A DNA stretch of 7,316 nt, taken from NCBI GenBank assembly GCA_030694835.1, contig JAUYUF010000005.1, positions 1 through 7,316 on the forward strand. The letters are read 5' to 3'. The translations under genes and the position numbers were made by a program. The stretch is from Flavobacteriaceae bacterium (GTDB lineage Bacteria; Bacteroidota; Bacteroidia; Flavobacteriales; Flavobacteriaceae). How positions within the stretch are numbered: position 1 is the first letter of the stretch; each line of letters starts with the position of its first letter. Positions 1 to 4,996 of this stretch are shown piece by piece. A model generated the notes under the pieces. It saw only the letters and a list, made by a program, of their open reading frames with translations. It was not told where the DNA came from and did not search any database.

Positions 1-65
1 CTTAAAAAAAAATTAAAACCTAAATCAGACACTGTAAAAAAAATATAAAAATATTAGAAAAAAGT

Positions 66-96
66 TTTGTTAAAATAATAAATCGTTTTACATTTG
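66..96 (+). promoter_or_regulatory. Bacteroidota-type sigma-A promoter for the tRNA-tuf operon
   Basis: The -33 element TTTG (66-69) and the -7 element TACATTTG (89-96) are separated by exactly 19 bases. This matches the Bacteroidota housekeeping consensus TTTG-N19-TAnnTTTG. Upstream, 1-65 is dominated by A-tracts, which could act as an UP-like element. Transcription would start a few bases after 96, roughly 100-104, and read into tRNA-Thr at 139. It is the only fully matching promoter I found in the window, so it may drive tuf and perhaps the genes beyond. The start site itself is inferred. Confidence 0.75.
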
Positions 97-99
97 CAA

Positions 100-117
100 A
101 CCGTTAGAAATAGCGGT
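100..117 (+). other. Stem-loop with GAAA tetraloop near the predicted transcript 5' end
   Basis: ACCGTTA (100-106) pairs with TAGCGGT (111-117), giving 7 base pairs with one G-U wobble and a GAAA loop (107-110), a stable GNRA-type tetraloop. It sits at or just after the predicted transcription start, so it could protect the 5' end of the primary transcript or be removed during tRNA maturation. If transcription starts after about 103 the 5' arm is lost and the structure cannot form. Confidence 0.4.
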
Positions 118-118
118 A

Positions 119-135
119 ACACATAAGTTATGTGT
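119..135 (+). repeat. Perfect inverted repeat abutting tRNA-Thr
   Basis: ACACATAA (119-126) and TTATGTGT (128-135) are perfect reverse complements around a single base. As RNA this gives about 7 base pairs with a 3-base loop; as DNA it is a 17-bp dyad. It ends three bases before the first base of tRNA-Thr. It may present the leader for RNase processing of the tRNA 5' end, or be an operator. The dyad is visible; the function is inferred. Confidence 0.4.
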
Positions 136-138
136 AAC

Positions 139-212
139 GCCGATGTAGCTCAGCTGGCTAGAGCAGCTGATTTGTAATCAGCAGGTCGTGGGTTCGAGTC
201 CCTCCATCGGCT
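139..212 (+). tRNA. tRNA-Thr (anticodon UGU)
   Basis: A 74-base cloverleaf. The acceptor arm GCCGATG (139-145) pairs perfectly with CATCGGC (205-211), with discriminator base T at 212. The anticodon loop TTTGTAA (171-177) carries TGT at 173-175, which reads ACA and probably other ACN threonine codons. The T-arm has the usual GTTCGAGTC sequence. No CCA follows, so the end must be added after transcription. It is the first gene of the tRNA cluster, 17 bases before tRNA-Tyr. Confidence 0.95.
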
Positions 213-229
213 CGTTCTTTGAAGAAATT

Positions 230-310
<81 letters not shown>

Positions 311-321
311 CTTTTATAATT

Positions 322-394
<73 letters not shown>

Positions 395-403
395 CTATTT
401 TAA

Positions 404-475
404 GCCGGTGTAGCTCAGGGGTAGAGTGTTTCCTTGGTAAGGAAAAGGTCACGGGTTCAATTCCCGTCATTGGCT
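404..475 (+). tRNA. tRNA-Thr (anticodon GGU)
   Basis: A 72-base cloverleaf. The acceptor GCCGGTG (404-410) pairs with CATTGGC (468-474) using two G-U wobbles; discriminator T is at 475. The anticodon stem TTTCC/GGAAA encloses loop TTGGTAA (434-440), with GGT at 436-438, reading ACC and ACU. The D-arm has a short loop and one G-U pair; the T-arm is ACGGG-TTCAATT-CCCGT. With the UGU isoacceptor at 139 it covers threonine codons. No CCA is encoded. It is the last tRNA before tuf. Confidence 0.95.
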
Positions 476-553
476 CTTTTTTATTACCTTTACATCAAAA
501 TAAGAAAAAAATTAACACTAAATATATTAAACTAAAAATTAAAATTAACAATC
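476..553 (+). promoter_or_regulatory. A-rich tuf leader
   Basis: This 78-base spacer between the last tRNA and tuf is almost entirely A and T, contains only two G residues, and has no Shine-Dalgarno sequence. I see no TAnnTTTG promoter in it, so tuf is probably expressed from the promoter at 66-96. The stretch at 511-524 (ATTAACACTAAATA) recurs with one mismatch in the rplL leader. A residues at -3 and -6 relative to the ATG match the A-rich context used by Flavobacteriia in place of Shine-Dalgarno pairing. Confidence 0.4.
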
Positions 554-1741
554 ATGGCAAAGCAACAATTTGATCGCTCAAAACCACACATGAATATTGG
601 TACAATTGGGCACGTAGACCACGGTAAAACTACTTTGACTGCTGCTATCACGACGGTATTAGCATCAAAAGGTTTGTCAGAAGTGAGAGATTTCTCATCT
701 ATTGATAATGCTCCGGAAGAAAAAGAAAGAGGAATTACAATTAATACAGCACACGTAGAATATTCTACTGCTAATCGTCATTACGCACACGTTGACTGTC
801 CAGGTCACGCGGATTACGTTAAAAACATGGTAACTGGTGCTGCTCAAATGGACGGTGCAATTATTGTTGTAGCTGCTACAGACGGGCCAATGCCACAAAC
901 TCGTGAGCATATTTTATTAGGTCGTCAGGTAGGTATTCCTAGATTAGTTGTATTCATGAATAAAGTGGATATGGTTGATGATGAAGAGTTATTAGAATTA
1001 GTAGAAATGGAAATTAGAGAATTGCTTTCTTTCTATGAATATGATGGAGATAACACACCAGTAATTCAAGGATCTGCATTAGGAGCTTTAAATGGTGAAC
1101 CAAAATGGGTTAAAACTGTTGAAGATTTAATGGATGCTTGTGATACTTGGATTGAAATGCCTATAAGAGATGTTGATAAACCTTTCTTAATGCCTGTTGA
1201 AGATGTGTTCTCAATTACAGGTCGTGGAACTGTTGCAACTGGTAGAATTGAAACTGGTGTAGCTAATACAGGAGATGCAGTTGAAATTATTGGTATGGGA
1301 GCTGAAAAATTAACTTCTGTTGTTACTGGAGTTGAAATGTTCCGTAAAATATTAGATAGAGGTGAAGCTGGAGATAACGTAGGTATCTTATTAAGAGGTG
1401 TTGCAAAAGAAGATATCACTAGAGGTATGGTTATTTGCAAACCAAAATCAGTAAAACCACATGCTAAATTTAAAGCTGAGGTTTATATTTTGAAAAAAGA
1501 AGAAGGTGGACGTCACACTCCATTCCACAATAATTACCGACCACAATTTTATGTTCGTACAACTGATGTAACTGGTACAATTACTTTACCAGCAGGAGTA
1601 GAAATGGTAATGCCAGGTGATAACTTAACAATTCACGTTGAATTACACCAAGCAATTGCTTTGAACGTGGGACTTCGTTTTGCAATCCGTGAGGGTGGTA
1701 GAACAGTAGGAGCTGGTCAGGTAACTGAAATTTTAGACTAA
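554..1741 (+). CDS. tuf: Elongation factor Tu
   Basis: EF-Tu is the cytoplasmic GTPase that delivers aminoacyl-tRNA to the ribosomal A site. The 395-residue length is normal. The GTP-binding domain (about 1-205) has all five motifs: GHVDHGKT at 19-26, GITIN at 60-64 with the effector Thr62, DCPGH at 81-85 with catalytic His85, NKVD at 136-139 and GSAL at 173-176. Domain II (about 210-300) contains GRGTVATGRIE, and domain III (about 300-395) ends in a conserved GAGQVTEIL tail. The start is the ATG giving MAKQQFDRSKPH, the family N-terminus; the A-rich leader supports it. It follows four tRNA genes and precedes tRNA-Trp, the usual Bacteroidota arrangement, so tRNA and EF-Tu supply share a transcript. 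No damage or missing residue is seen. Confidence 0.99.
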   Translation: MAKQQFDRSKPHMNIGTIGHVDHGKTTLTAAITTVLASKGLSEVRDFSSIDNAPEEKERGITINTAHVEYSTANRHYAHVDCPGHADYVKNMVTGAAQMDGAIIVVAATDGPMPQTREHILLGRQVGIPRLVVFMNKVDMVDDEELLELVEMEIRELLSFYEYDGDNTPVIQGSALGALNGEPKWVKTVEDLMDACDTWIEMPIRDVDKPFLMPVEDVFSITGRGTVATGRIETGVANTGDAVEIIGMGAEKLTSVVTGVEMFRKILDRGEAGDNVGILLRGVAKEDITRGMVICKPKSVKPHAKFKAEVYILKKEEGGRHTPFHNNYRPQFYVRTTDVTGTITLPAGVEMVMPGDNLTIHVELHQAIALNVGLRFAIREGGRTVGAGQVTEILD

Positions 1742-1767
1742 TTTCATTGAAATTATAACGTAAATTT

Positions 1768-1796
1768 TAGGTGCTTCTTTTTTAAGGGAGCACCTA
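1768..1796 (+). other. Stem-loop between tuf and tRNA-Trp
   Basis: Bases 1768-1777 (TAGGTGCTTC) pair with 1787-1796 (GGAGCACCTA): 10 base pairs with one G-U wobble and a 9-base loop rich in T. No run of T follows the 3' arm, so it is not a classic intrinsic terminator. It ends six bases before tRNA-Trp. It could protect the 3' end of tuf mRNA after the tRNA is cut out, or act as a weak attenuator. The structure is visible; the role is inferred. Confidence 0.5.
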
Positions 1797-1802
1797 CCAT
1801 TT

Positions 1803-1875
1803 ACGGGTGTAGCTCAGTTGGTAGAGCACTGGTCTCCAAAACCAGGTGTCGGGAGTTCGAGTCTCTCCACCCGTG
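1803..1875 (+). tRNA. tRNA-Trp (anticodon CCA)
   Basis: A 73-base cloverleaf. The acceptor ACGGGTG (1803-1809) pairs with CACCCGT (1868-1874), with discriminator G at 1875, the usual tryptophan identity base. The anticodon stem CTGGT/ACCAG encloses loop CTCCAAA (1834-1840), with CCA at 1836-1838 reading UGG. The 3' CCA tail is not encoded. The gene lies between tuf and secE. Its last 16 bases and 5 bases of trailer are duplicated downstream at 1928-1948. Confidence 0.95.
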
Positions 1876-1880
1876 CAAAA
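1860..1880 (+). repeat. 21-bp direct repeat, copy 1 (tRNA-Trp 3' end)
   Basis: This 21-bp segment starts in the T-loop of tRNA-Trp, runs through the 3' acceptor strand and discriminator, and includes the first five trailer bases. An identical copy lies 68 bp downstream. The two copies frame a 47-bp insert. This copy belongs to the intact tRNA; the other is a non-functional fragment. Confidence 0.9.
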
Positions 1881-1927
1881 TAAAAATAGCGTGGTACGAG
1901 AAGTTTATCCTGAGCGAAGTCGAAGGA
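1881..1927 (+). repeat. 47-bp insert with a PERSRR-type short palindromic repeat
   Basis: The insert ends in TCCTGAGCGAAGTCGAAGGA (1908-1927), an imperfect dyad whose outer TCCT and AGGA arms pair. From memory, this core resembles the short interspersed palindromic element common between genes in Flavobacteriia, often seen as TCCTTCGACTTCGCTCAGGA. Read in the secE frame it gives the peptide YPERSRR, the typical translation of that repeat family. It lies exactly between the two 21-bp tRNA-Trp repeats. The family assignment was not checked by search, and the mobility mechanism is inferred. Confidence 0.7.
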
Positions 1928-1948
1928 AGTCTCTCCACCCGTGCAAAA
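1928..1948 (+). repeat. 21-bp direct repeat, copy 2 (tRNA-Trp 3'-end fragment)
   Basis: This is identical to 1860-1880 and is a detached fragment of the 3' end of tRNA-Trp that cannot form a tRNA. It lies 8 bases upstream of the secE start. Removing this copy with the 47-bp insert, or copy 1 with the insert, restores a tRNA-Trp followed by a 13-base spacer and the secE ATG. That is the pattern expected after an insertion that duplicated its target. Confidence 0.9.
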
Positions 1949-1956
1949 CAAGAAAG

Positions 1957-2145
1957 ATGAATATAATTAATTACATAAAAGAATCTTTTGATGAGTTAAA
2001 CTCTAAGGTAACATGGATATCTTGGGAAGAAGCTCAAAAATCGACTGTAGTGGTAGCTGTTTTTTCAACTATTTTTGCATTACTGATTTTTGGTATTGAT
2101 AAATTATTTCAATTAGGTTTAGGAGAATATTTTAAATTATTCTAA
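1957..2145 (+). CDS. secE: Preprotein translocase subunit SecE
   Basis: SecE is the small subunit of the SecYEG channel in the inner membrane, where it clamps SecY. The 62 residues match the short single-span form found in most bacteria. An amphipathic N-terminal helix (about 3-18) is followed by the conserved KVTWISWEEAQKST segment (18-30) and one transmembrane helix (about 31-52). I chose the ATG at 1957, which gives MNIINYIKESFDEL. The frame is open upstream to 1846, but that extension would translate tRNA-Trp and the inserted repeat, so it is not real. The start context is AAGAAAG, weakly purine-rich. nusG follows after 12 bases, so the two are co-transcribed. Confidence 0.95.
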   Translation: MNIINYIKESFDELNSKVTWISWEEAQKSTVVVAVFSTIFALLIFGIDKLFQLGLGEYFKLF

Positions 2146-2157
2146 AAACATAAAGAT

Positions 2158-2706
2158 ATGACTGATTCAGTATTGAAATGGTATGTAGTAAGAGCAATAG
2201 GTGGGCAAGAAAACAAAGTTAAGACCTATATTGAAAATGAAGTAGCTCGTTTAGGAATAAGCGATTACATCAAACAAGTATTGGTACCTACAGAAAAAGT
2301 CATTCAGATTAGAGAAGGAAAGAAAATTAACAAGGAAAAAGTATATTTTCCTGGTTATATAATGATTGAAGCTAACTTGAGTGGTGAAATACCTCATATT
2401 ATAAAAAGTATCCCAGGAGTCATTGGATTTTTAGGAGAAACAAGAGGTGGTGAACCAGTGCCAATGCGTAAATCTGAAATTAACAGAATGCTAGGTAAAG
2501 TAGATGAATTAGCAATTCAAAATGAAAACGTTATTATCCCATTTGTAATGGGTGAAACTGTAAAAGTTATTGATGGTCCATTTAATGGATTTGACGGTAC
2601 AGTAGAAAAAGTTAATGACGAAAAGAGAAAACTTGAAGTAATGGTCAAAATTTTCGGAAGAAAAACACCATTAGAGTTAAGTTTTATGCAAGTAGAGAAA
2701 ATATAA
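2158..2706 (+). CDS. nusG: Transcription termination/antitermination factor NusG
   Basis: NusG binds the RNA polymerase clamp, influences pausing and termination, and can link polymerase to Rho or to the ribosome through S10. The 182-residue length is normal. The NGN domain (about 5-120) opens with KWYVVRAIGGQE at 7-18 and contains FPGYIMI at 64-70. The C-terminal KOW domain (about 130-182) has GETVKVIDGPFNGFDGTV. No extra domain is inserted, so this is housekeeping NusG and not a specialised paralogue such as UpxY or RfaH. It sits 12 bases after secE and 63 before rplK, the near-universal secE-nusG-rplK order. Its start context (AAAGAT) is moderate. Confidence 0.98.
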   Translation: MTDSVLKWYVVRAIGGQENKVKTYIENEVARLGISDYIKQVLVPTEKVIQIREGKKINKEKVYFPGYIMIEANLSGEIPHIIKSIPGVIGFLGETRGGEPVPMRKSEINRMLGKVDELAIQNENVIIPFVMGETVKVIDGPFNGFDGTVEKVNDEKRKLEVMVKIFGRKTPLELSFMQVEKI

Positions 2707-2736
2707 GTGTTACATAAATAATCGTCGGTATTTTTG
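2707..2736 (+). promoter_or_regulatory. Possible weak promoter upstream of rplK
   Basis: TATTTTTG at 2729-2736 matches the TAnnTTTG -7 element. Nineteen bases upstream is GTG (2707-2709) instead of the expected TTG, so the -33 match is incomplete. If used, transcription would start at about 2740-2745 and give a short rplK leader. A 6-bp stem (CGGTAT 2726-2731 with ATATCG 2748-2753, one G-U pair) overlaps it. That stem could alternatively be part of an L1-binding leader, as L1 represses the L11-L1 mRNA in other bacteria. Neither role is proven. Confidence 0.3.
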
Positions 2737-2769
2737 CTTCCACATTGATATCGCATTTAAGTACAAAAA

Positions 2770-3207
2770 ATGGCAAAAGAAGTATTCAAAGTAGTAAAAT
2801 TACAAGTGAAAGGTGGAGCAGCGAATCCATCTCCACCTGTTGGGCCTGCTTTAGGTGCTGCCGGTGTTAACATTATGGAGTTCTGTAAGCAATTCAATGC
2901 TAGAACTCAAGACAGACCAGGTAAAATTTTACCCGTAGCAATTACGGTGTTTAAAGATAAATCGTTTGACTTTGTTGTTAAAACACCACCAGCAGCTATA
3001 CAATTATTAGAAGCGGCTAAATTAAAAACTGGTTCAGGAGAACCAAACCGAAAAAAAGTAGCTAATGTAACTTGGGATCAAATCAAAGCAATTGCTGAAG
3101 ATAAGATGCAAGATTCAAATGCATTCACTATGAAATCGGTAATGTTAATGATTGCAGGAACTGCAAGATCAATGGGAATTACTGTAAAAGGTAATCCTCC
3201 AGTGTAA
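2770..3207 (+). CDS. rplK: 50S ribosomal protein L11
   Basis: L11 binds 23S rRNA at the GTPase-associated centre, near where EF-Tu and EF-G act, and is needed for RelA activation and thiostrepton sensitivity. The 145-residue length is normal. The N-terminal domain (about 1-70) carries the proline-rich NPSPPVGPALG (19-29); the C-terminal rRNA-binding domain (about 72-142) ends with IAGTARSMGITVKG (128-141), the family signature region. Pro22, Pro23 and Pro26, in the region linked to thiostrepton action, are present. The start gives MAKEVFKVVKLQV and is preceded by five A residues. rplA follows after 18 bases, as one transcription unit. Confidence 0.99.
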   Translation: MAKEVFKVVKLQVKGGAANPSPPVGPALGAAGVNIMEFCKQFNARTQDRPGKILPVAITVFKDKSFDFVVKTPPAAIQLLEAAKLKTGSGEPNRKKVANVTWDQIKAIAEDKMQDSNAFTMKSVMLMIAGTARSMGITVKGNPPV

Positions 3208-3225
3208 ATTTTATAATAAAATAAA

Positions 3226-3915
3226 ATGGCGAAATTAACTAAAAAGCAAAAAGAGGCAACCGCTAAAGTAGATAGCACTAAGCAATATACTTTAAAAGAT
3301 GCTTCAGCTTTAATAAAAGAAATTACAAGTGTTAATTTTAATGCATCTGTTGATATTGCAATCAGATTAGGAGTAGATCCAAGAAAAGCAAATCAAATGG
3401 TTAGAGGGGTAGTAACTTTACCTCACGGAACCGGAAAAGATGTAAAAGTATTAGCATTAGTAACCCCAGATAAAGAAGCAGAAGCATTAGAAGCTGGTGC
3501 TGATTATGTGGGATTAGATGATTACCTTCAAAAAATTAAAGAAGGATGGACAGATGTTGATGTTATCGTAACTATGCCAAGTGTTATGGGTAAATTAGGT
3601 CCACTAGGTCGTATATTAGGACCACGTGGTTTAATGCCAAACCCAAAAACTGGTACTGTAACTATGGAAATAGGTAAAGCAGTACAAGAGGTAAAAGCAG
3701 GTAAAATCGACTTTAAAGTAGATAAACATGGTAATGTACATGCAGCAATAGGAAAAGTAGCGTTTGATGTAGATCAAATAATACAAAATGCGCAAGAAAT
3801 TATACACACCATTGTGAAACTTAAACCAACAGCATCAAAAGGAACTTATATCAAAAGTATATACTTATCAAGTACTATGAGTCCAGGAGTTGCTATTGAT
3901 GCTAAATCAGTATAA
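3226..3915 (+). CDS. rplA: 50S ribosomal protein L1
   Basis: L1 forms the mobile L1 stalk that guides deacylated tRNA out of the E site. In other bacteria it also represses translation of the L11-L1 mRNA. The 229 residues match the bacterial length. Domain I is split (about 1-67 and 160-229) around domain II (about 68-159). The signature GKLGPLGRILGPRG starts at 122 and continues to LMPNPKTGT at 136-144. The start gives MAKLTKKQKEATAKV, with A residues at -1 to -3. It is 18 bases after rplK and 22 before rplJ. No feedback site could be proven here; the rplK leader at 2707-2769 is where one would be expected. Confidence 0.99.
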   Translation: MAKLTKKQKEATAKVDSTKQYTLKDASALIKEITSVNFNASVDIAIRLGVDPRKANQMVRGVVTLPHGTGKDVKVLALVTPDKEAEALEAGADYVGLDDYLQKIKEGWTDVDVIVTMPSVMGKLGPLGRILGPRGLMPNPKTGTVTMEIGKAVQEVKAGKIDFKVDKHGNVHAAIGKVAFDVDQIIQNAQEIIHTIVKLKPTASKGTYIKSIYLSSTMSPGVAIDAKSV

Positions 3916-3937
3916 CAGGCCGTTAAAACGTATACGT

Positions 3938-4453
3938 ATGAACAGAGAGGAAAAATCAAGAGTAATTGAAGATTTAACAGCCAAATTAGCTGACAGCAAT
4001 AATATCTACTTAGCTGATATATCAGGATTAAATGCATTAACTACTTCTAACTTAAGAAGAGCATGTTTTAAAGCTGATGTATCTTTAGCAGTAGTTAAAA
4101 ATACTTTGCTTGCAAAAGCAATGGAACAATCGGGAAAAGATTTTGGAGATTTACCTTTAACATTAAAAGGTAACACTTCTATGATGATTTCTGAAAACAG
4201 CAATTCACCTGCAAAAGTGATAAAAGAGTTCCGTAAAAAATCGGCTAAGCCAATTTTAAAAGGAGCTTGGGTTCTTGAATCGGTTTACGTTGGAGACGAT
4301 CAATTAGACGCTCTAGTAAATTTAAAATCAAAAGAACAACTTATTGGAGAAATTATTGGATTATTACAGTCACCAGCTAAAAATGTTATTTCAGCATTAC
4401 AGTCAGGTGGACAAAAACTTTCAGGTATTCTTAAAACATTATCTGATAAATAA
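3938..4453 (+). CDS. rplJ: 50S ribosomal protein L10
   Basis: L10 anchors the L7/L12 dimers to 23S rRNA at the base of the stalk. The start at 3938 gives MNREEKSRVIEDLTAKL, the expected N-terminus, and 171 residues, within the family range. An upstream in-frame ATG at 3890 lies inside rplA and would add 16 unrelated residues. The N-terminal rRNA-binding domain (about 1-130) includes SNLRRACFKADVSLAVVKNTLL at about 37-58. The C-terminal helix (about 135-171) is where L7/L12 dimers bind. The start context GTATACGT is poor in A at -3 and is part of overlapping palindromes (3928-3939). The 22-base gap from rplA leaves no room for the long L10 leader known from other bacteria. Confidence 0.97.
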   Translation: MNREEKSRVIEDLTAKLADSNNIYLADISGLNALTTSNLRRACFKADVSLAVVKNTLLAKAMEQSGKDFGDLPLTLKGNTSMMISENSNSPAKVIKEFRKKSAKPILKGAWVLESVYVGDDQLDALVNLKSKEQLIGEIIGLLQSPAKNVISALQSGGQKLSGILKTLSDK

Positions 4454-4498
4454 TTAGCACTAAATAAAACTAATAATAAAATTAAAAACAAAAACAAA

Positions 4499-4873
4499 AT
4501 GGCAGATTTAAAACAATTCGCAGAACAACTTGTTAATTTAACTGTAAAAGAAGTAAACGAGTTAGCCGATATTTTAAAAAATGAATATGGTATTGAGCCT
4601 GCTGCGGCAGTGGCAGTTGCTGGTCCAGCAGCTAGCGCTGAAGTAGAAGCTGTAGAAGAGCAAACAGAATTTAACGTAATCTTAAAAGCAGCTGGTGCAT
4701 CTAAGTTAGCAGTTGTGAAATTAGTTAAAGAATTAACTGGTTTAGGATTAAAAGAAGCTAAAGATGTTGTTGATAATGCTCCATCAGCAGTAAAAGAAGG
4801 AGTATCTAAAGAAGAGGCTGAAGGTCTTAAAAAAGCTCTAGAAGAAGCTGGAGCTGAAGTTGAGCTTAAATAA
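4499..4873 (+). CDS. rplL: 50S ribosomal protein L7/L12
   Basis: L7/L12 is the multicopy stalk protein that recruits and stimulates EF-Tu, EF-G, IF2 and RF3. The 124 residues match the family. The N-terminal dimerisation domain (about 1-32) binds L10. An Ala-rich hinge (about 35-52) follows. The C-terminal factor-binding domain (about 55-124) has the conserved FNVILKAAGASKLAVVKLVK and LGLKEAKDVVDNAP segments. The 45-base leader is almost pure A and T, with ACAAAATG directly at the start. This is one of the strongest A-rich contexts in the window and fits a protein needed in several copies per ribosome. A 16-bp stem-loop follows 24 bases after the stop. Confidence 0.99.
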   Translation: MADLKQFAEQLVNLTVKEVNELADILKNEYGIEPAAAVAVAGPAASAEVEAVEEQTEFNVILKAAGASKLAVVKLVKELTGLGLKEAKDVVDNAPSAVKEGVSKEEAEGLKKALEEAGAEVELK

Positions 4874-4897
4874 GCCTTAACAGAGCTTAAAACTCAA

Positions 4898-4943
4898 GGT
4901 TTAGGTCTTAGGAAATTGACGTCCTTAGACCTAAACCATTTTG
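4898..4943 (+). terminator. rplL-rpoB stem-loop, probable attenuator or processing site
   Basis: Bases 4898-4913 pair with 4922-4937 in a 16-position stem with a single T-T mismatch (4909 with 4926) and an 8-base loop. The 3' arm is followed by ATTTTG, a short T run, so it resembles a weak intrinsic terminator. Because rpoB begins only 60 bases later with no good promoter between, complete termination is unlikely. Partial termination or RNase cleavage is more plausible, as at the rplL-rpoB junction of E. coli. A smaller stem just upstream (CCTT and GAG at 4875-4885 with CTC and AAGG at 4893-4899) competes only for its outer two pairs. Confidence 0.65.
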
Positions 4944-4960
4944 CGTATATATTCGCACAT

Positions 4961-4988
4961 AAATTTAACAGACTATTAATTTAAATTT
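4961..4988 (+). other. AT-only inverted repeat just upstream of rpoB
   Basis: AAATTTAA (4961-4968) and TTAAATTT (4981-4988) are perfect reverse complements with a 12-base loop. All pairs are A-T, so the RNA stem would be weak. It ends eight bases before the TTG start chosen for rpoB and overlaps the first base of another in-frame TTG at 4988. It might tune access to the rpoB start or simply reflect base composition. Confidence 0.35.
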
Positions 4989-4996
4989 TGCGTCCT

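Noticed and set aside
1..65. AT-rich left edge as a possible coding end, terminator or origin
   Set aside because: I see no open frame of note, no GC-rich stem and no repeats beyond A-tracts. It is best read as spacer or promoter upstream sequence.
1066..1440. 124-codon open frame on the - strand inside tuf
   Set aside because: It is antisense to conserved EF-Tu sequence and has no recognisable domain, promoter or start context. The Ser/Thr/Pro/Ile-rich composition is what the reverse strand of this gene would give.
3890..3937. Earlier ATG for rplJ inside the rplA 3' end
   Set aside because: It would add 16 residues unlike any L10 N-terminus and overlap rplA; the ATG at 3938 gives the expected start.
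4862..4891. 9-bp direct repeat GAGCTTAAA at 4862-4870 and 4883-4891
   Set aside because: It is short, AT-rich and partly inside the rplL coding end. A chance or slippage origin is likely and no element is associated with it.
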